From assembly GCA_023954075.1 (NCBI GenBank), contig JAMLIV010000024.1, positions 1 through 37,161 on the forward strand: a DNA stretch of 37,161 nt. Direction: 5' to 3'. The translations under genes and the position numbers were made by a program. Source of the DNA: Lysobacteraceae bacterium. GTDB taxonomy: Bacteria; Pseudomonadota; Gammaproteobacteria; Xanthomonadales; Xanthomonadaceae. Within the stretch, counting starts at the first letter, position 1, and the number at the start of each line of letters is the position of its first letter. Below the pieces are notes generated by a model that was not told the DNA's origin, searched no databases, and was given only the letters and a program-made list of their open reading frames with translations. Shown one piece after another: positions 15,905 to 24,458 of this stretch.

Positions 15905-18073
15905 ATGCCGACCATGAAACTCGCACGCACCACCCTGTTCCTCTCCCTGGCCGCGCTCCTGTGCCACGGCGCGCACGCCGCCGATGCGCCCTCGCAGACC
16001 ACGCGCCTGTCGAAAGTGGAGGTCGAAGCCAGCGCGCCTGATGAAGCGGAGCCGGTCAACGCGAATCCCTGGGGCGCGATCCCGCTGAAATCCACGCCCG
16101 CATCGGTCAGCGTGATCGGACGCGAGCAGATCGACGAGCGCCACATCCGCAGCCTGAGCGAGCTGGCGCGGGAAGACGCGGCGATGGGCGACAACTACGC
16201 GCCGGTGGGCTACTACCAGAACCTCATCATCCGCGGTTTTCCGCTGGACCTCGGCACCGGCTACCGCCTCAACGGGCTGACGATCGCCGGCGAGCAGATT
16301 CTGGCGTTCGAAGACAAGGCGCGGGTGGAGATCCTCAAGGGTCCGGCGGCGCTGCGCGCCGGCGCGATGGAGCCGGGCGGCACGGTGAACTTCGTCAGCA
16401 AGCGCCCCGAAGAGGTGCGCACGCTCACCCTGGGTACCGATTCGCACGGCTCGCGCCTGGCCGCGCTCGACGCCGGCACCTGGCTCACGCCCACGCTCGG
16501 CATCCGCGCCAATCTCGGCTGGGAGGACATCCATTCCCATGTCGAGCACGCCGACGGCCGGCGCAATTTCTACGCCCTGGCGCTCGACTGGCGGCTCTCC
16601 GACCGCACCGTGCTGGAAGTCGATTCCAGCTACCACGCCAGCGCGCAGCGCTCGGTCTCGGGCTACCAGCTGCTGGGCGGCAGCGTGCTTCCGGAAGACG
16701 CCAGCGCCACGCGCATGCTCGGCTACCAGCCGTGGCAGGAGCCGGTGCGCGTCCACACCGCCAACACCAGCCTGCGCCTGAGACACGCGCTGACCGATAC
16801 CTGGCGGCTCGGGCTTGCCGGTGGCCACAGCCGCAGCGTGATCGACGACAGCGTGGCCTTCGCCTACGGCTGCTACTACCAGCCGACCTGCTGGACGGGC
16901 GAGGTGCCGGGCAACACCTTCGCGCCCGACGGCGGCTACGACATCTACGACTACCGCAATCCGGACGACACCCGCAGCGGCGACGAAGTGCGCGCGAGCC
17001 TGGACGGCCGCTTCGCCACCGGCGCACTGCGCCACGACCTGAGCCTGGGCGTGGGCGTATTCCGGCGCGAGATCGAACGTCACCTGCACGTCAACGACTA
17101 CGTCGGCAGCGGCAACATCCACGACCCGCAGGTGCCCGTCTTCGCCCCCTCGCCCGAGGAAACCGGCCCGCGCGTGCGGCGGCTGGCGAGCTGGCAGCGC
17201 TCGGTGTTCGCGCTGGATCGCGTCGAGCTGGGCGAACGCTGGCAGGTCATCGTTGGCGCGCGCCGGGTGGAGCTGGACGAGCGCGCCTGGAGCAAGCGCG
17301 GGAAGCTGGAGCGCGACGCGCGCATCCAGCACACCCTGCCGCAGGTCGCCACGCTGTGGACGCCCGCCGATCCCGTGACGCTCTATGCCAGCTACAGCGA
17401 GGGCGTCTCGCTGGGCCACGAGGCGCCGTTCTGGACCAGCAACGAGGGCGACCTGCTCGGCCCGCGCCTGGCGCGGCAGATCGAGGCCGGAGTGAAGTTC
17501 GGCCGCGGCAGCGACATCGACTTCAGCGCCGCGCTGTTCCACATCCGCCAGCCCTGGCAGCACGCCGAACCGGATGCCAGCGAAGCCGGATACACCTTCG
17601 TCGAGCGCGGCAGCGAGAACCACCTGGGGCTGGAGCTTTCCGCCAACGTGCGGATGGGCGAGTACCTGCGCCTGATCGCCAGCGGCAGTCTGATCCGGGC
17701 GCGCGGGGAAGGCGCGGACAACACCGCCTACGAAGGCCACCAGCTCACCAACGTGCCGCGCGCGCGCGCCGCCCTGCATCTGGACTACACCGTGCCGGCC
17801 CTGCCCGCGCTGAGCCTCACGGCCGGCGCGCGCCACGCCGCGCGCAATCCCGCCACCCCGGACGGCTTGGTGCACGCGCCGGCCTGGACGGTGTTCGACG
17901 CCGGCTTGCGCTATGGCACGCGCTGGGGCGAACGCGACCTGGTGTGGAGGCTCTCGGTGGACAACCTGTCCAACCGCTTCTACTGGCGCGACGTGGGCAG
18001 CTCGCAGGGCGACAGCTACCTGTTCCCCGGCGCGCCGCGCCTGGCCCGGCTCAGCGTCACGATCGATTTGTAG
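15905..18073 (+). CDS. TonB-dependent outer membrane receptor, probable thiamin uptake
   Basis: A 722-residue TonB-dependent receptor with signal peptide (LFLSLAALLCHGAHA), a TonB-box-like stretch (LSKVEVEA), a plug domain (ASVSVIGREQI, NLIIRGF, VEILKGPAAL, GGTVNFVSKRP) and a 22-strand-type barrel ending in RLSVTIDL with a C-terminal hydrophobic residue. By sequence it looks like the siderophore-receptor class. The TPP riboswitch directly upstream and the PnuC-family transporter directly downstream indicate a thiamin or thiamin-precursor receptor, like the OMR1 receptors described for TPP regulons. An alternative start is the ATG at 15914 (MKLARTT), which removes three residues. The pair with the next gene covers passage across both membranes. 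Confidence 0.93.
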   Translation: MPTMKLARTTLFLSLAALLCHGAHAADAPSQTTRLSKVEVEASAPDEAEPVNANPWGAIPLKSTPASVSVIGREQIDERHIRSLSELAREDAAMGDNYAPVGYYQNLIIRGFPLDLGTGYRLNGLTIAGEQILAFEDKARVEILKGPAALRAGAMEPGGTVNFVSKRPEEVRTLTLGTDSHGSRLAALDAGTWLTPTLGIRANLGWEDIHSHVEHADGRRNFYALALDWRLSDRTVLEVDSSYHASAQRSVSGYQLLGGSVLPEDASATRMLGYQPWQEPVRVHTANTSLRLRHALTDTWRLGLAGGHSRSVIDDSVAFAYGCYYQPTCWTGEVPGNTFAPDGGYDIYDYRNPDDTRSGDEVRASLDGRFATGALRHDLSLGVGVFRREIERHLHVNDYVGSGNIHDPQVPVFAPSPEETGPRVRRLASWQRSVFALDRVELGERWQVIVGARRVELDERAWSKRGKLERDARIQHTLPQVATLWTPADPVTLYASYSEGVSLGHEAPFWTSNEGDLLGPRLARQIEAGVKFGRGSDIDFSAALFHIRQPWQHAEPDASEAGYTFVERGSENHLGLELSANVRMGEYLRLIASGSLIRARGEGADNTAYEGHQLTNVPRARAALHLDYTVPALPALSLTAGARHAARNPATPDGLVHAPAWTVFDAGLRYGTRWGERDLVWRLSVDNLSNRFYWRDVGSSQGDSYLFPGAPRLARLSVTIDL

Positions 18074-18075
18074 CC

Positions 18076-18654
18076 ATGAACCCGATCGAGATCCTCGCCG
18101 CGGTCCTCAGCGCGCTCGGCGTCTGGCTGATGGCCAGGCGCCGCCCCTGGGCCTGGCCGATCGGACTGGTGTCGGTGCTGATCTACGCCTGGGTCTTCAT
18201 CGAGGTGCGGCTGTACTCCGACGCCCTTTTGCAAGGCGCGTTCGCCGCGATGCTGGTCTACGGCTGGTCGCGCTGGCTGCGGAATCTGGGCGAGGACGGG
18301 CGGGTGCGAATCGCGCCGCTGCCGCTGCCGCGCGCGGCGCTGCACCTGGTCATCGGCGCGCTGGGGGCACTGGCGCTGGGTGCCTTCATGGCGCACTTCA
18401 CCAACGCCGACCTGCCCTGGCTTGATGCCGCGCTCGCCGCTTTCAGCCTGGTGGCGCAGTGGTGGCAGGCGCGTCGCCATACCGCCGCCTGGTGGCTGTG
18501 GATCGGGGTCGATGTGATCTACATCGGCATGTACCTGCACAAGGACCTGCAGGTCACGGCGATGCTCTATGCGCTGTTCCTGGGGCTGGCGGCGAGCGGG
18601 CTGCGGCAGTGGCAGCGCGCCGCGCGCGCGTCGGGCATGGACGCCCGGGAATAA
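18076..18654 (+). CDS. pnuT: PnuC-family transporter, probable thiamin transporter PnuT
   Basis: A 192-residue inner-membrane protein of the PnuC family (vitamin uniporters for nicotinamide riboside, riboflavin or thiamin). It has about seven hydrophobic segments. Family features are WPIGLVSVLIYAWVF, the RLYSDALLQGAF motif, the GWSRW end of the third segment, and WLWIGVDVIYIGMYLHKDL with the conserved Trp and Asp of the substrate site. It begins two bases after the receptor stop and shares its TPP riboswitch, so thiamin is the likely substrate (PnuT). PnuC-type carriers need a kinase to trap the substrate, and no thiamin pyrophosphokinase lies in this operon. Confidence 0.88.
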   Translation: MNPIEILAAVLSALGVWLMARRRPWAWPIGLVSVLIYAWVFIEVRLYSDALLQGAFAAMLVYGWSRWLRNLGEDGRVRIAPLPLPRAALHLVIGALGALALGAFMAHFTNADLPWLDAALAAFSLVAQWWQARRHTAAWWLWIGVDVIYIGMYLHKDLQVTAMLYALFLGLAASGLRQWQRAARASGMDARE

Positions 18655-18656
18655 GG

Positions 18657-18721
18657 GAATCGGATCAGCGGCTCACGACAGCAGGGCGCGGCACACCTGC
18701 CACTCGCCGTGCATCCGATTC
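18657..18721. repeat. Inverted repeat between convergent genes
   Basis: GAATCGGAT (18657-18665) is repeated inverted as ATCCGATTC (18713-18721) with 47 bases between. It spans the gap between the converging transporter and rhomboid genes. It lacks T-runs and is not a standard terminator. Confidence 0.45.
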
Positions 18722-20179
18722 TCAGTGCCCGTGTTCCAGCATGAAATGGGCCTTGCCGGCCTCGGGAGATGCCGGAAAGCGCGCGACGATCTCCTCCAGC
18801 AGGGCGTGGTGCAGATCACCTTCGCCACGCTCGCGCGCACGCAGCACCAGCTCGAACCAGTCGCCGGCGGTGGCACTGTCGGCCAGCCACGCCTCCAGCA
18901 GCCGTCGGCACTCGCCCAGGCATCCCAGCGCGAGCCAGCGTCGCCTCACGCCCTCGCGCCAGGCACCGCCGGGTACCGGCCGATCCAGCGGAAAGGCTTC
19001 TTCCAGCAGTGCGAGCTGCAGTGCCACCTCGGCGGTATTGCGCGCCGGGATGTCCAGCGCCTGGAGCGCGCGGCGCGCGGCCTCGGGGCGGCGCGCCCCG
19101 AGCACGGCGAGCCGGTAGCCCACCAGGCTCACATCGAGCCGGCCCGGCACCCTCGCGTCGAGCGCATCCAGCGCCTCCTGCGCCGCGGCCAGATCCATGC
19201 GCCCGGCCCTGGCGCGGATGGCATCCAGCTCGGTCGCCACGTCCGGCGCGACGTCGGTTTCGTCCAGAAATTCATGACGCACCTGCCCGGTACGCACGAA
19301 CGCCCAGCCCAGCAGCGCCCCGCTGAAAAGCCCACCGAGATGGGCGTCGAATCCGACGCCTGCCTCCGGGTTGAACACCAGGTTGAGCGCCTCCCAACCG
19401 ACCCATACCGGAAGCAGCCAGATCGCCGGTTTCTTCACATAGTCGAACAGCACGAAGAACCACCAGAAGAAGCGCACCGGACGCCATCCCCAGATGAGGG
19501 CAAAGGCACCCATCAGCGCCGCAATCGCACCCGAGGCACCGAGGGCGGCACCGGCCTCGCCCCAGCGCCAGGCGAGCGCGAACAGGCTCGCGCCGACCGC
19601 GCCGGCCAGGTACAGCAAGATGAAGCGCCACGGCCCCAGCGCACCCTCGACCAGGAGGCCAAGCGCAAGGAGAAAGAACATGTTGCCCAAAAGGTGCATC
19701 GCGCCACCGTGCAGGAAGGCCGCGGTGACCCAGCGGAGCGGCGCAATCTCGCCGTAGCGCAGGCGATATTCCAGCGTCACGACGCGCGAAGCGCGCGCAT
19801 CGAAGTCACGCTGCAGCGCGCCGGCATGGCCCGCCTCCCGCGCGCCGGCCCCATCGCGTGCGGCCTGCGCCAGCGCGCGCTCCAGCGCGAGGTCGCGAAG
19901 GCGCGCATGGAACAGCACGCCGGCCCGATCGGCGTCCGGCACCTGCGCCAGCGCTTCGCGCGCGAGCGGCCCGTCGCGCGCGGCCTCGAAGTCCAGATAT
20001 GCCGGCCATTCGGCCTGCGCCAGGCCCGACTCCCCGTACCACGCTTCCAGCGCCTCCAGCCGGGACCAGTCACCGGCCTGGAACAGGACGAAGATCGCCA
20101 CGTTCAGCACGACCAGGAGGGCGGTGACGATCGGAAACGTGGCGCGCGTCAGCGGCCGGTGCAGGGGCAGGATGAGCAT
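18722..20179 (-). CDS. Rhomboid family intramembrane serine protease
   Basis: A 485-residue rhomboid protease, which cleaves transmembrane segments of other proteins within the inner membrane. The catalytic dyad is Ser216 in [13 protein letters not shown] and His280 in [10 protein letters not shown]. The oxyanion-region motif is [14 protein letters not shown] (154-167). A roughly 110-residue soluble insertion separates the first hydrophobic segment (about 16-34) from the rhomboid core (about 148-295). A helical, TPR-like C-terminal domain (about 300-480) follows, a domain plan seen in xanthomonad rhomboids. The substrate is unknown. The gene diverges from greB, with about 118 bases between the starts. 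Confidence 0.92.
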   Translation of the reverse strand: MLILPLHRPLTRATFPIVTALLVVLNVAIFVLFQAGDWSRLEALEAWYGESGLAQAEWPAYLDFEAARDGPLAREALAQVPDADRAGVLFHARLRDLALERALAQAARDGAGAREAGHAGALQRDFDARASRVVTLEYRLRYGEIAPLRWVTAAFLHGGAMHLLGNMFFLLALGLLVEGALGPWRFILLYLAGAVGASLFALAWRWGEAGAALGASGAIAALMGAFALIWGWRPVRFFWWFFVLFDYVKKPAIWLLPVWVGWEALNLVFNPEAGVGFDAHLGGLFSGALLGWAFVRTGQVRHEFLDETDVAPDVATELDAIRARAGRMDLAAAQEALDALDARVPGRLDVSLVGYRLAVLGARRPEAARRALQALDIPARNTAEVALQLALLEEAFPLDRPVPGGAWREGVRRRWLALGCLGECRRLLEAWLADSATAGDWFELVLRARERGEGDLHHALLEEIVARFPASPEAGKAHFMLEHGH

Positions 20180-20297
20180 GGATCGAAGGCGACGAACGAA
20201 AGCCCGACTTGTAGCACATCGTCCGCACGCATCGCTTCTTGCCCGCCGCTTCCGACTGCGCCACGCTTGCGATCATCATGAAGACAATGCCCTTCCC

Positions 20298-20819
20298 ATG
20301 AGCCGCTGGCGTCCGCCGGCGGAAGCCTCCACCGCCATCATCACCCGCGCCGGATTCGAACGCCTGCGCGCCGAGCTGGATACGCTCTGGCGCGTGCGCC
20401 GCCCCGAGGTGGTCAAGGCGCTCGCCGCCGCCGCCGCGGAAGGCGACCGCTCGGAAAACGCCGAATACATCTATCGCAAGAAGCAGCTGGGCGAGATCGA
20501 CCGGCGGGTACGCTATCTCAGCAGGCGGCTGGAGCAGCTCAAGGTCGTCGAAACCCGCCCCAGCGACCCGGAACGCGTCTACTTCGGTGCCGAGGTCGAA
20601 CTGGAAGATGCCGCCAGCGGGGAAGTGGCGCGCCACCGGCTCGTGGGGCCGGACGAAACCGACGCGCGCGCCGGCTGGATCAGCATCGATTCGCCGCTGG
20701 CGCGCGCGCTGCTGGGCAAGCGCGTGGACGACGAGGTGGAGGTCGAACTGCCCGGAGGCAGGTGCCGCTACTGCATCATCGGCATGAGCTATCGGTTCGA
20801 CCCGACCGCACCCGACTGA
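20298..20819 (+). CDS. greB: Transcription elongation factor GreB
   Basis: GreB enters the secondary channel of RNA polymerase and stimulates cleavage of backtracked RNA. The 173-residue protein has the N-terminal coiled coil with the acidic tip ([10 protein letters not shown]), the basic patch region ([21 protein letters not shown]) and the C-terminal FKBP-like domain ([36 protein letters not shown]). [13 protein letters not shown] is the usual Gre N-terminal motif. It is slightly longer than E. coli GreB (158). The open frame extends upstream, but ATG 20298 starts the conserved part. No strong ribosome binding site is visible. Confidence 0.94.
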   Translation: MSRWRPPAEASTAIITRAGFERLRAELDTLWRVRRPEVVKALAAAAAEGDRSENAEYIYRKKQLGEIDRRVRYLSRRLEQLKVVETRPSDPERVYFGAEVELEDAASGEVARHRLVGPDETDARAGWISIDSPLARALLGKRVDDEVEVELPGGRCRYCIIGMSYRFDPTAPD

Positions 20820-20840
20820 GCCCGCCGCGGCACTGCGGGT

Positions 20841-21575
20841 TCAGTCCTGCCCGCCCTCGCCGCCCGCGCTCCGCGCCGCGACCGAAAGATCGGCCAGCAC
20901 CTGCCAGGAGCGCAGCTCGCGCCCGCCCAGGTGATGGCGCAGCACGTCGCGCATCAGCCGACGCAGCTCCCTCAGCCCGACTGCATCGGGCACGCGGTCT
21001 TCGCCCAGCGCGAGCAGCGCCGCGCCCGAGATGGTTCCCGGCACCGGCGCATCGCGCACCTGGTACGGGCCCGACACCGGGTCGAAGCGGTAGCGCACCT
21101 CGGAATCGAGCGCCCGTCCGCTGTCCGCCTCCGTCTCAAGTTCCAGCGCGTAGCCCGCGGCGGCGAGCAGGTCGCGCTCGAAGCGCCGCAGCTCCCAGCC
21201 AGGCGCGTGCGCGCCCTCGGCCAGCAGGCCCAGGCACTCGGCGTAGCGCCAGAACAGCGCGATCTGCGCCTCACCGCGCGGCAACAGGCGCAGTACCAGC
21301 TCATTGAGATAAAAGGCCGACAGCAGCGCGCTGCCCTCCAGCGCCAACGCCGCACCTGCCGGTTCGGCGCCGGTCATGCGCATGAGATCACCCCGCCCGC
21401 CCCAGGCCAGCAGCAGCGGCTGGAACGGCTGCAGCACCGCCCGCAGCGCCTGCCCCTTCGCCCCGCGCACCCCGCGCGCAATCACCCCGATGCGGCCGTG
21501 GTCACGCGTGAACGCCTCCAGCAAGAGGCTCGTCTCGCGGTAGGGCCGCGCGTGCAGGATGTAGGCGGGGTGCAT
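20841..21575 (-). CDS. recO: DNA repair protein RecO
   Basis: RecO works with RecF and RecR to load RecA on SSB-coated single-stranded DNA. This 244-residue version has the OB-fold N-terminus (AYILHARPYRETSLLLEAFT and GRIGVIARGVRG) and the helical C-terminal domain (ALLSAFYLNELVLRLLPRGE, LRRFERDLLAAAGY). The C-terminal zinc-finger cysteines of some RecO proteins are absent, as in most gammaproteobacteria. The frame runs on upstream to 21626, but that part lies in an intergenic repeat; ATG 21575 fits the family start. It is the last gene of the lepA-to-recO run, and the pdxJ-acpS pair found next in E. coli is replaced by convergent greB. Confidence 0.95.
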   Translation of the reverse strand: MHPAYILHARPYRETSLLLEAFTRDHGRIGVIARGVRGAKGQALRAVLQPFQPLLLAWGGRGDLMRMTGAEPAGAALALEGSALLSAFYLNELVLRLLPRGEAQIALFWRYAECLGLLAEGAHAPGWELRRFERDLLAAAGYALELETEADSGRALDSEVRYRFDPVSGPYQVRDAPVPGTISGAALLALGEDRVPDAVGLRELRRLMRDVLRHHLGGRELRSWQVLADLSVAARSAGGEGGQD

Positions 21576-21577
21576 TG

Positions 21578-21671
21578 GGTGATCGGGATTGGGGAGTGGG
21601 GATTCGGGATTGGTGAAGAGCGCCAAGCGCCGCTGCCATCATCGAATCCCCGATCCCGAATCACCAATCAC
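21578..21671. repeat. Xanthomonad-type GGGATTCGGGATT palindromic repeat
   Basis: GGTGATCGGGATTGGGGA (starting 21578) continues into GGGGATTCGGGATTGGTGA. Its inverted counterpart, CGAATCCCCGATCCCGAATC (21643-21662) followed by ACCAATCAC, lies across the recO-era gap. The arms can form a long imperfect hairpin. Such GGGATT-rich elements are frequent between genes of xanthomonads (recalled, not searched). Confidence 0.7.
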
Positions 21672-21675
21672 GTCG

Positions 21676-22569
21676 TTACTCATACCCGAACCCGCGCAGC
21701 GCGGCCTCGTCGTCGGACCAGGATTCGCGCACCTTGCACCACAGCTCCAGGAACACCTTGCGCTCGAACTGGCGCTCGATCGCGATGCGGGCGGCCTGGC
21801 CGATGGCGCGCATGCGGGTGCCGCCGGCACCGATGACGATGGCCTTCTGGCCGCTGCGTTCGACATAGATCGTGGCGGCAATCCGCAGCAGTTTGCCCTC
21901 GGTCTTGAAGCTGTCGATCACCACCGCGGTGGCGTAGGGAAGTTCGGCGCCGAGCTGGCGCATCAGCTGTTCTCGGATCAGCTCGGCGACGAGGAAGCGC
22001 TCGCTGCGGTCGGTGATCTCGTCCTCGCCGAACAGCGGCTCGGAGGCGGGCAACAGGTCGAGCAGCCCGCGGCGCAGGTCGTCCAGCCCGGCCCCCTTCT
22101 CCGCCGACACCGGGAATACGGCGGCAAAGCCGCGCCCTTCGGAAACCTTGGCGATGAAGGGCAAGAGCTCGGTCTTGTCGCGGATGCGGTCGACCTTGTT
22201 GATGATCAGCACGCGCGGCAGGCCGGTCTTCTCCAGCGTGGCGAACGCGGCCTCGTCAGCCTCGCGCCACTGCCCGGCTTCGATCACCAGCGCGCCCAGT
22301 TCCACGTCGGCCAGCGCGCCGCGCGCGGCGCGGTTCATGTAACGGTTGATCGCACGCTTGCCGTCGGCGTGCAGACCGGGCGTATCGACGAACACGATTT
22401 GTCCCGCCTCACCGGTGTCGATACCCAGGATGCGGTGACGCGTCGTCTGCGCCTTGGGCGAGACGATGCTCACCTTGTAGCCGACCATGCGGTTGACCAG
22501 GGTCGACTTGCCGACGTTGGGGCGACCAATCACCGCGACCAGGCCGGCGCGGAATGCGGGTTCATTCAT
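21676..22569 (-). CDS. era: GTPase Era
   Basis: Era is an essential GTPase that binds 16S rRNA near its 3' end and helps 30S assembly. The 297-residue protein carries G1 [10 protein letters not shown] (near residue 15), switch TTRHRILG, G3 DTPGLH, G4 NKVD and G5 VSAEKG. The C-terminal KH domain shows [15 protein letters not shown] followed by basic residues. The ATG overlaps the rnc stop (ATGA), so translation is coupled to rnc as in many gammaproteobacteria. Confidence 0.97.
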   Translation of the reverse strand: MNEPAFRAGLVAVIGRPNVGKSTLVNRMVGYKVSIVSPKAQTTRHRILGIDTGEAGQIVFVDTPGLHADGKRAINRYMNRAARGALADVELGALVIEAGQWREADEAAFATLEKTGLPRVLIINKVDRIRDKTELLPFIAKVSEGRGFAAVFPVSAEKGAGLDDLRRGLLDLLPASEPLFGEDEITDRSERFLVAELIREQLMRQLGAELPYATAVVIDSFKTEGKLLRIAATIYVERSGQKAIVIGAGGTRMRAIGQAARIAIERQFERKVFLELWCKVRESWSDDEAALRGFGYE

Positions 22570-23231
22570 GCAGTGAGTTGCTCAAGGACGCGCACGGCGG
22601 CGCGCTGTTCGGCCTGGCGGCGCGAGCTGCCGTCGGCCACGGCTTCGATCTGAGGTGAAGCGAGACGGCACAGCACGTCGAAGACCTTGTCGTGCTCTTC
22701 GCCGCGCGTATCCACCAACACATATTCGGGAAGCGGCAGCGCGCGCCCCTGCAGCCACTCCTGCAGGCGCGTCTTGGCATCCTTCTCGGTGCCCGTCGCG
22801 GTGAGGCTCTCCAGGCGCGAGGCGAACCAGCCCAGCACGATGCGCCGGCAGGTCTCGAAGCCGGCATCGAGGTGGATGGCACCGATCAGCGCCTCCAGCG
22901 CATCGGCCAGGATCGAATCGCGGCGGTAGCCGCCGCTCTTGAGTTCACCCGGCCCCAGTTCGAGCTGTTCCCCCAGCTGCAGCTCGCGCGCGATGCCCGC
23001 GAGCGTGGCCTCGCGCACGAGTTGGGCGCGGGCACGGGTCAGCCAGCCTTCGTCGGCAGCCGGATGGCGAAGGTAGAGCGCCTCGGCCACGATCACGTTG
23101 ACCAGCCCGTCACCGAGGAACTCGAGCCGTTCGTTGTTGCGGCCGCTGGCGCTGCGGTGGGTCAGCGCACGCTGGCGCAGAGCCGGGTCGGCAAAATGGT
23201 GGCCGATACGGTCAGTCAACGTCCCTGGCAC
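22566..23231 (-). CDS. rnc: Ribonuclease III
   Basis: RNase III cuts double-stranded RNA in rRNA precursors and many mRNAs. The catalytic signature [13 protein letters not shown] and the later metal ligand in [14 protein letters not shown] are present. A C-terminal dsRNA-binding domain starts at [13 protein letters not shown]. The start is uncertain: GTG 23231 ([13 protein letters not shown]) gives an N-terminus like E. coli Rnc and overlaps the upstream DUF4845 gene by 20 bases, while TTG 23219 would overlap by 8 bases. The frame extends to 23324, but that part is out of character. Confidence 0.94.
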   Translation of the reverse strand: MPGTLTDRIGHHFADPALRQRALTHRSASGRNNERLEFLGDGLVNVIVAEALYLRHPAADEGWLTRARAQLVREATLAGIARELQLGEQLELGPGELKSGGYRRDSILADALEALIGAIHLDAGFETCRRIVLGWFASRLESLTATGTEKDAKTRLQEWLQGRALPLPEYVLVDTRGEEHDKVFDVLCRLASPQIEAVADGSSRRQAEQRAAVRVLEQLTA

Positions 23232-23592
23232 CCAGTTCGACCGTCTTGTCGAACACCGCGACGAAGTCGAGGTTGTACATGAGGTTGCGACGCACTTCGT
23301 AGGCCACCTGCATCTGGTAGCCATCCTTGCGGCTGATCTTGACGTTCTGCGGCAGCACCGAATCGACGTAGCTGATCTGGAAGCGCCGGAACAGCAGGTT
23401 GCGCACTTCCTCGGGCGACTTCTGCTTGATGCCCGGCTCCGCCGCCAGGCCCTTCATGTCGGTGACCACCGAGTAGTACTCCGTGTACACCGGAAACAGC
23501 TTCATGCCGATGTAGATGAAGAAGCCAACCACCGCGAGCACGATCAGGAAGCTCGTCAGGGTCAGGCCGGACTGGGTCGATATACGCTTCAT
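23212..23592 (-). CDS. DUF4845 family membrane protein
   Basis: A 126-residue protein of the DUF4845 family, commonly found between lepB and rnc in gammaproteobacteria; its function is not established. It has a pilin-like start ([25 protein letters not shown]) with one membrane segment (about 10-30) and a periplasmic domain with the family motif [18 protein letters not shown] lies five bases before the ATG. The 3' end overlaps the start of rnc, supporting co-translation. Confidence 0.92.
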   Translation of the reverse strand: MKRISTQSGLTLTSFLIVLAVVGFFIYIGMKLFPVYTEYYSVVTDMKGLAAEPGIKQKSPEEVRNLLFRRFQISYVDSVLPQNVKISRKDGYQMQVAYEVRRNLMYNLDFVAVFDKTVELGARDVD

Positions 23593-23651
23593 GCAGTTCC
23601 CCGCAAGGAGTGGAAAGGTCTGGTGCCCGAACGGCCACGCCGCCGGCGCGC

Positions 23652-24440
23652 CTAGTGTATGACGGTTCCGAGGCGGGAAAAATCGATCCCGCCGTTCTTG
23701 CCGTCCCAGTTCATCCAGATGAAGAAGGCCTTGCCCACGAGATTCTTCTCGGGCACGAAGCCCCAGTAACGGCTGTCCAGGCTGTTGTCGCGATTGTCGC
23801 CCATCACGAAGTAGTGCCCGTCCGGCACGGTCCAGCTGCCCTCGCCGACGCTGCCGCGCTGCACGCGCGGATCGATCAGGATCTTGTGGTTGACCTCGCC
23901 AAGCTGCTCGCTGAACGCCTCGGCACCGGTCATTTCCCGGCCCGAGCCGACGCCGACATAGGCACCTTCCCGCACCGCGGCAACGAACTCGCCGTTCACC
24001 CGGAGCACCTTGTTGCGGTACTCCACCACGTCGCCCGGCAGCCCGACGACGCGCTTGATGTAATCCTCGCGGGGGTTTTCCGGGTAGCGGAAGACCACCA
24101 CGTCGCCGCGCTCCGGCTCACCGAGCGGGATGATCTTGGTGTCGGTTACCGGCAGGCGGATTCCGTAGCCGAACTTGTTGACCAGGATGAAGTCGCCGGT
24201 CAGCAGCGTGGGCATCATCGAATTGGACGGGATCCGGAACGGTTCGGCCAGGAAAGATCGCAGCACCAGCACGATCAGGAGCACCGGAAAGAACGAGCGC
24301 GCGTACTCGACGAGCAGCGGTTCCTTGCGTCCTTCCGCCTTGCGCTTGCGGCCAAAGGTCAGGTGATCGATCAGCCAGATGACGCCGGTCAGCGCGGTAG
24401 CCAGTACCAGAAAAGCGGAAAAATTGAAGTACACGGGCAT
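23652..24440 (-). CDS. lepB: Signal peptidase I
   Basis: Leader peptidase removes signal peptides from exported proteins at the periplasmic face of the inner membrane. The 262-residue protein has two N-terminal membrane segments (about 8-24 and 50-65), the catalytic Ser74 in IPSNSMMPTL, and the general-base Lys129 in DYIKRVVGLPGD. GHYFVMGDNRDNSLDSRYWG (box E) comes later. AAGGA directly touches the ATG at 24440, too close for use. It is correctly placed six bases before GTG 24434, codon 3, so the protein may really start there. The gene follows lepA by 18 bases. Confidence 0.96.
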   Translation of the reverse strand: MPVYFNFSAFLVLATALTGVIWLIDHLTFGRKRKAEGRKEPLLVEYARSFFPVLLIVLVLRSFLAEPFRIPSNSMMPTLLTGDFILVNKFGYGIRLPVTDTKIIPLGEPERGDVVVFRYPENPREDYIKRVVGLPGDVVEYRNKVLRVNGEFVAAVREGAYVGVGSGREMTGAEAFSEQLGEVNHKILIDPRVQRGSVGEGSWTVPDGHYFVMGDNRDNSLDSRYWGFVPEKNLVGKAFFIWMNWDGKNGGIDFSRLGTVIH

Positions 24441-24458
24441 TCCTTGGATCGATCCGGG

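Noticed and set aside
15842..17875. 677-codon minus-strand open frame
   Set aside because: Antisense to the TonB-dependent receptor; no start signal or domain.
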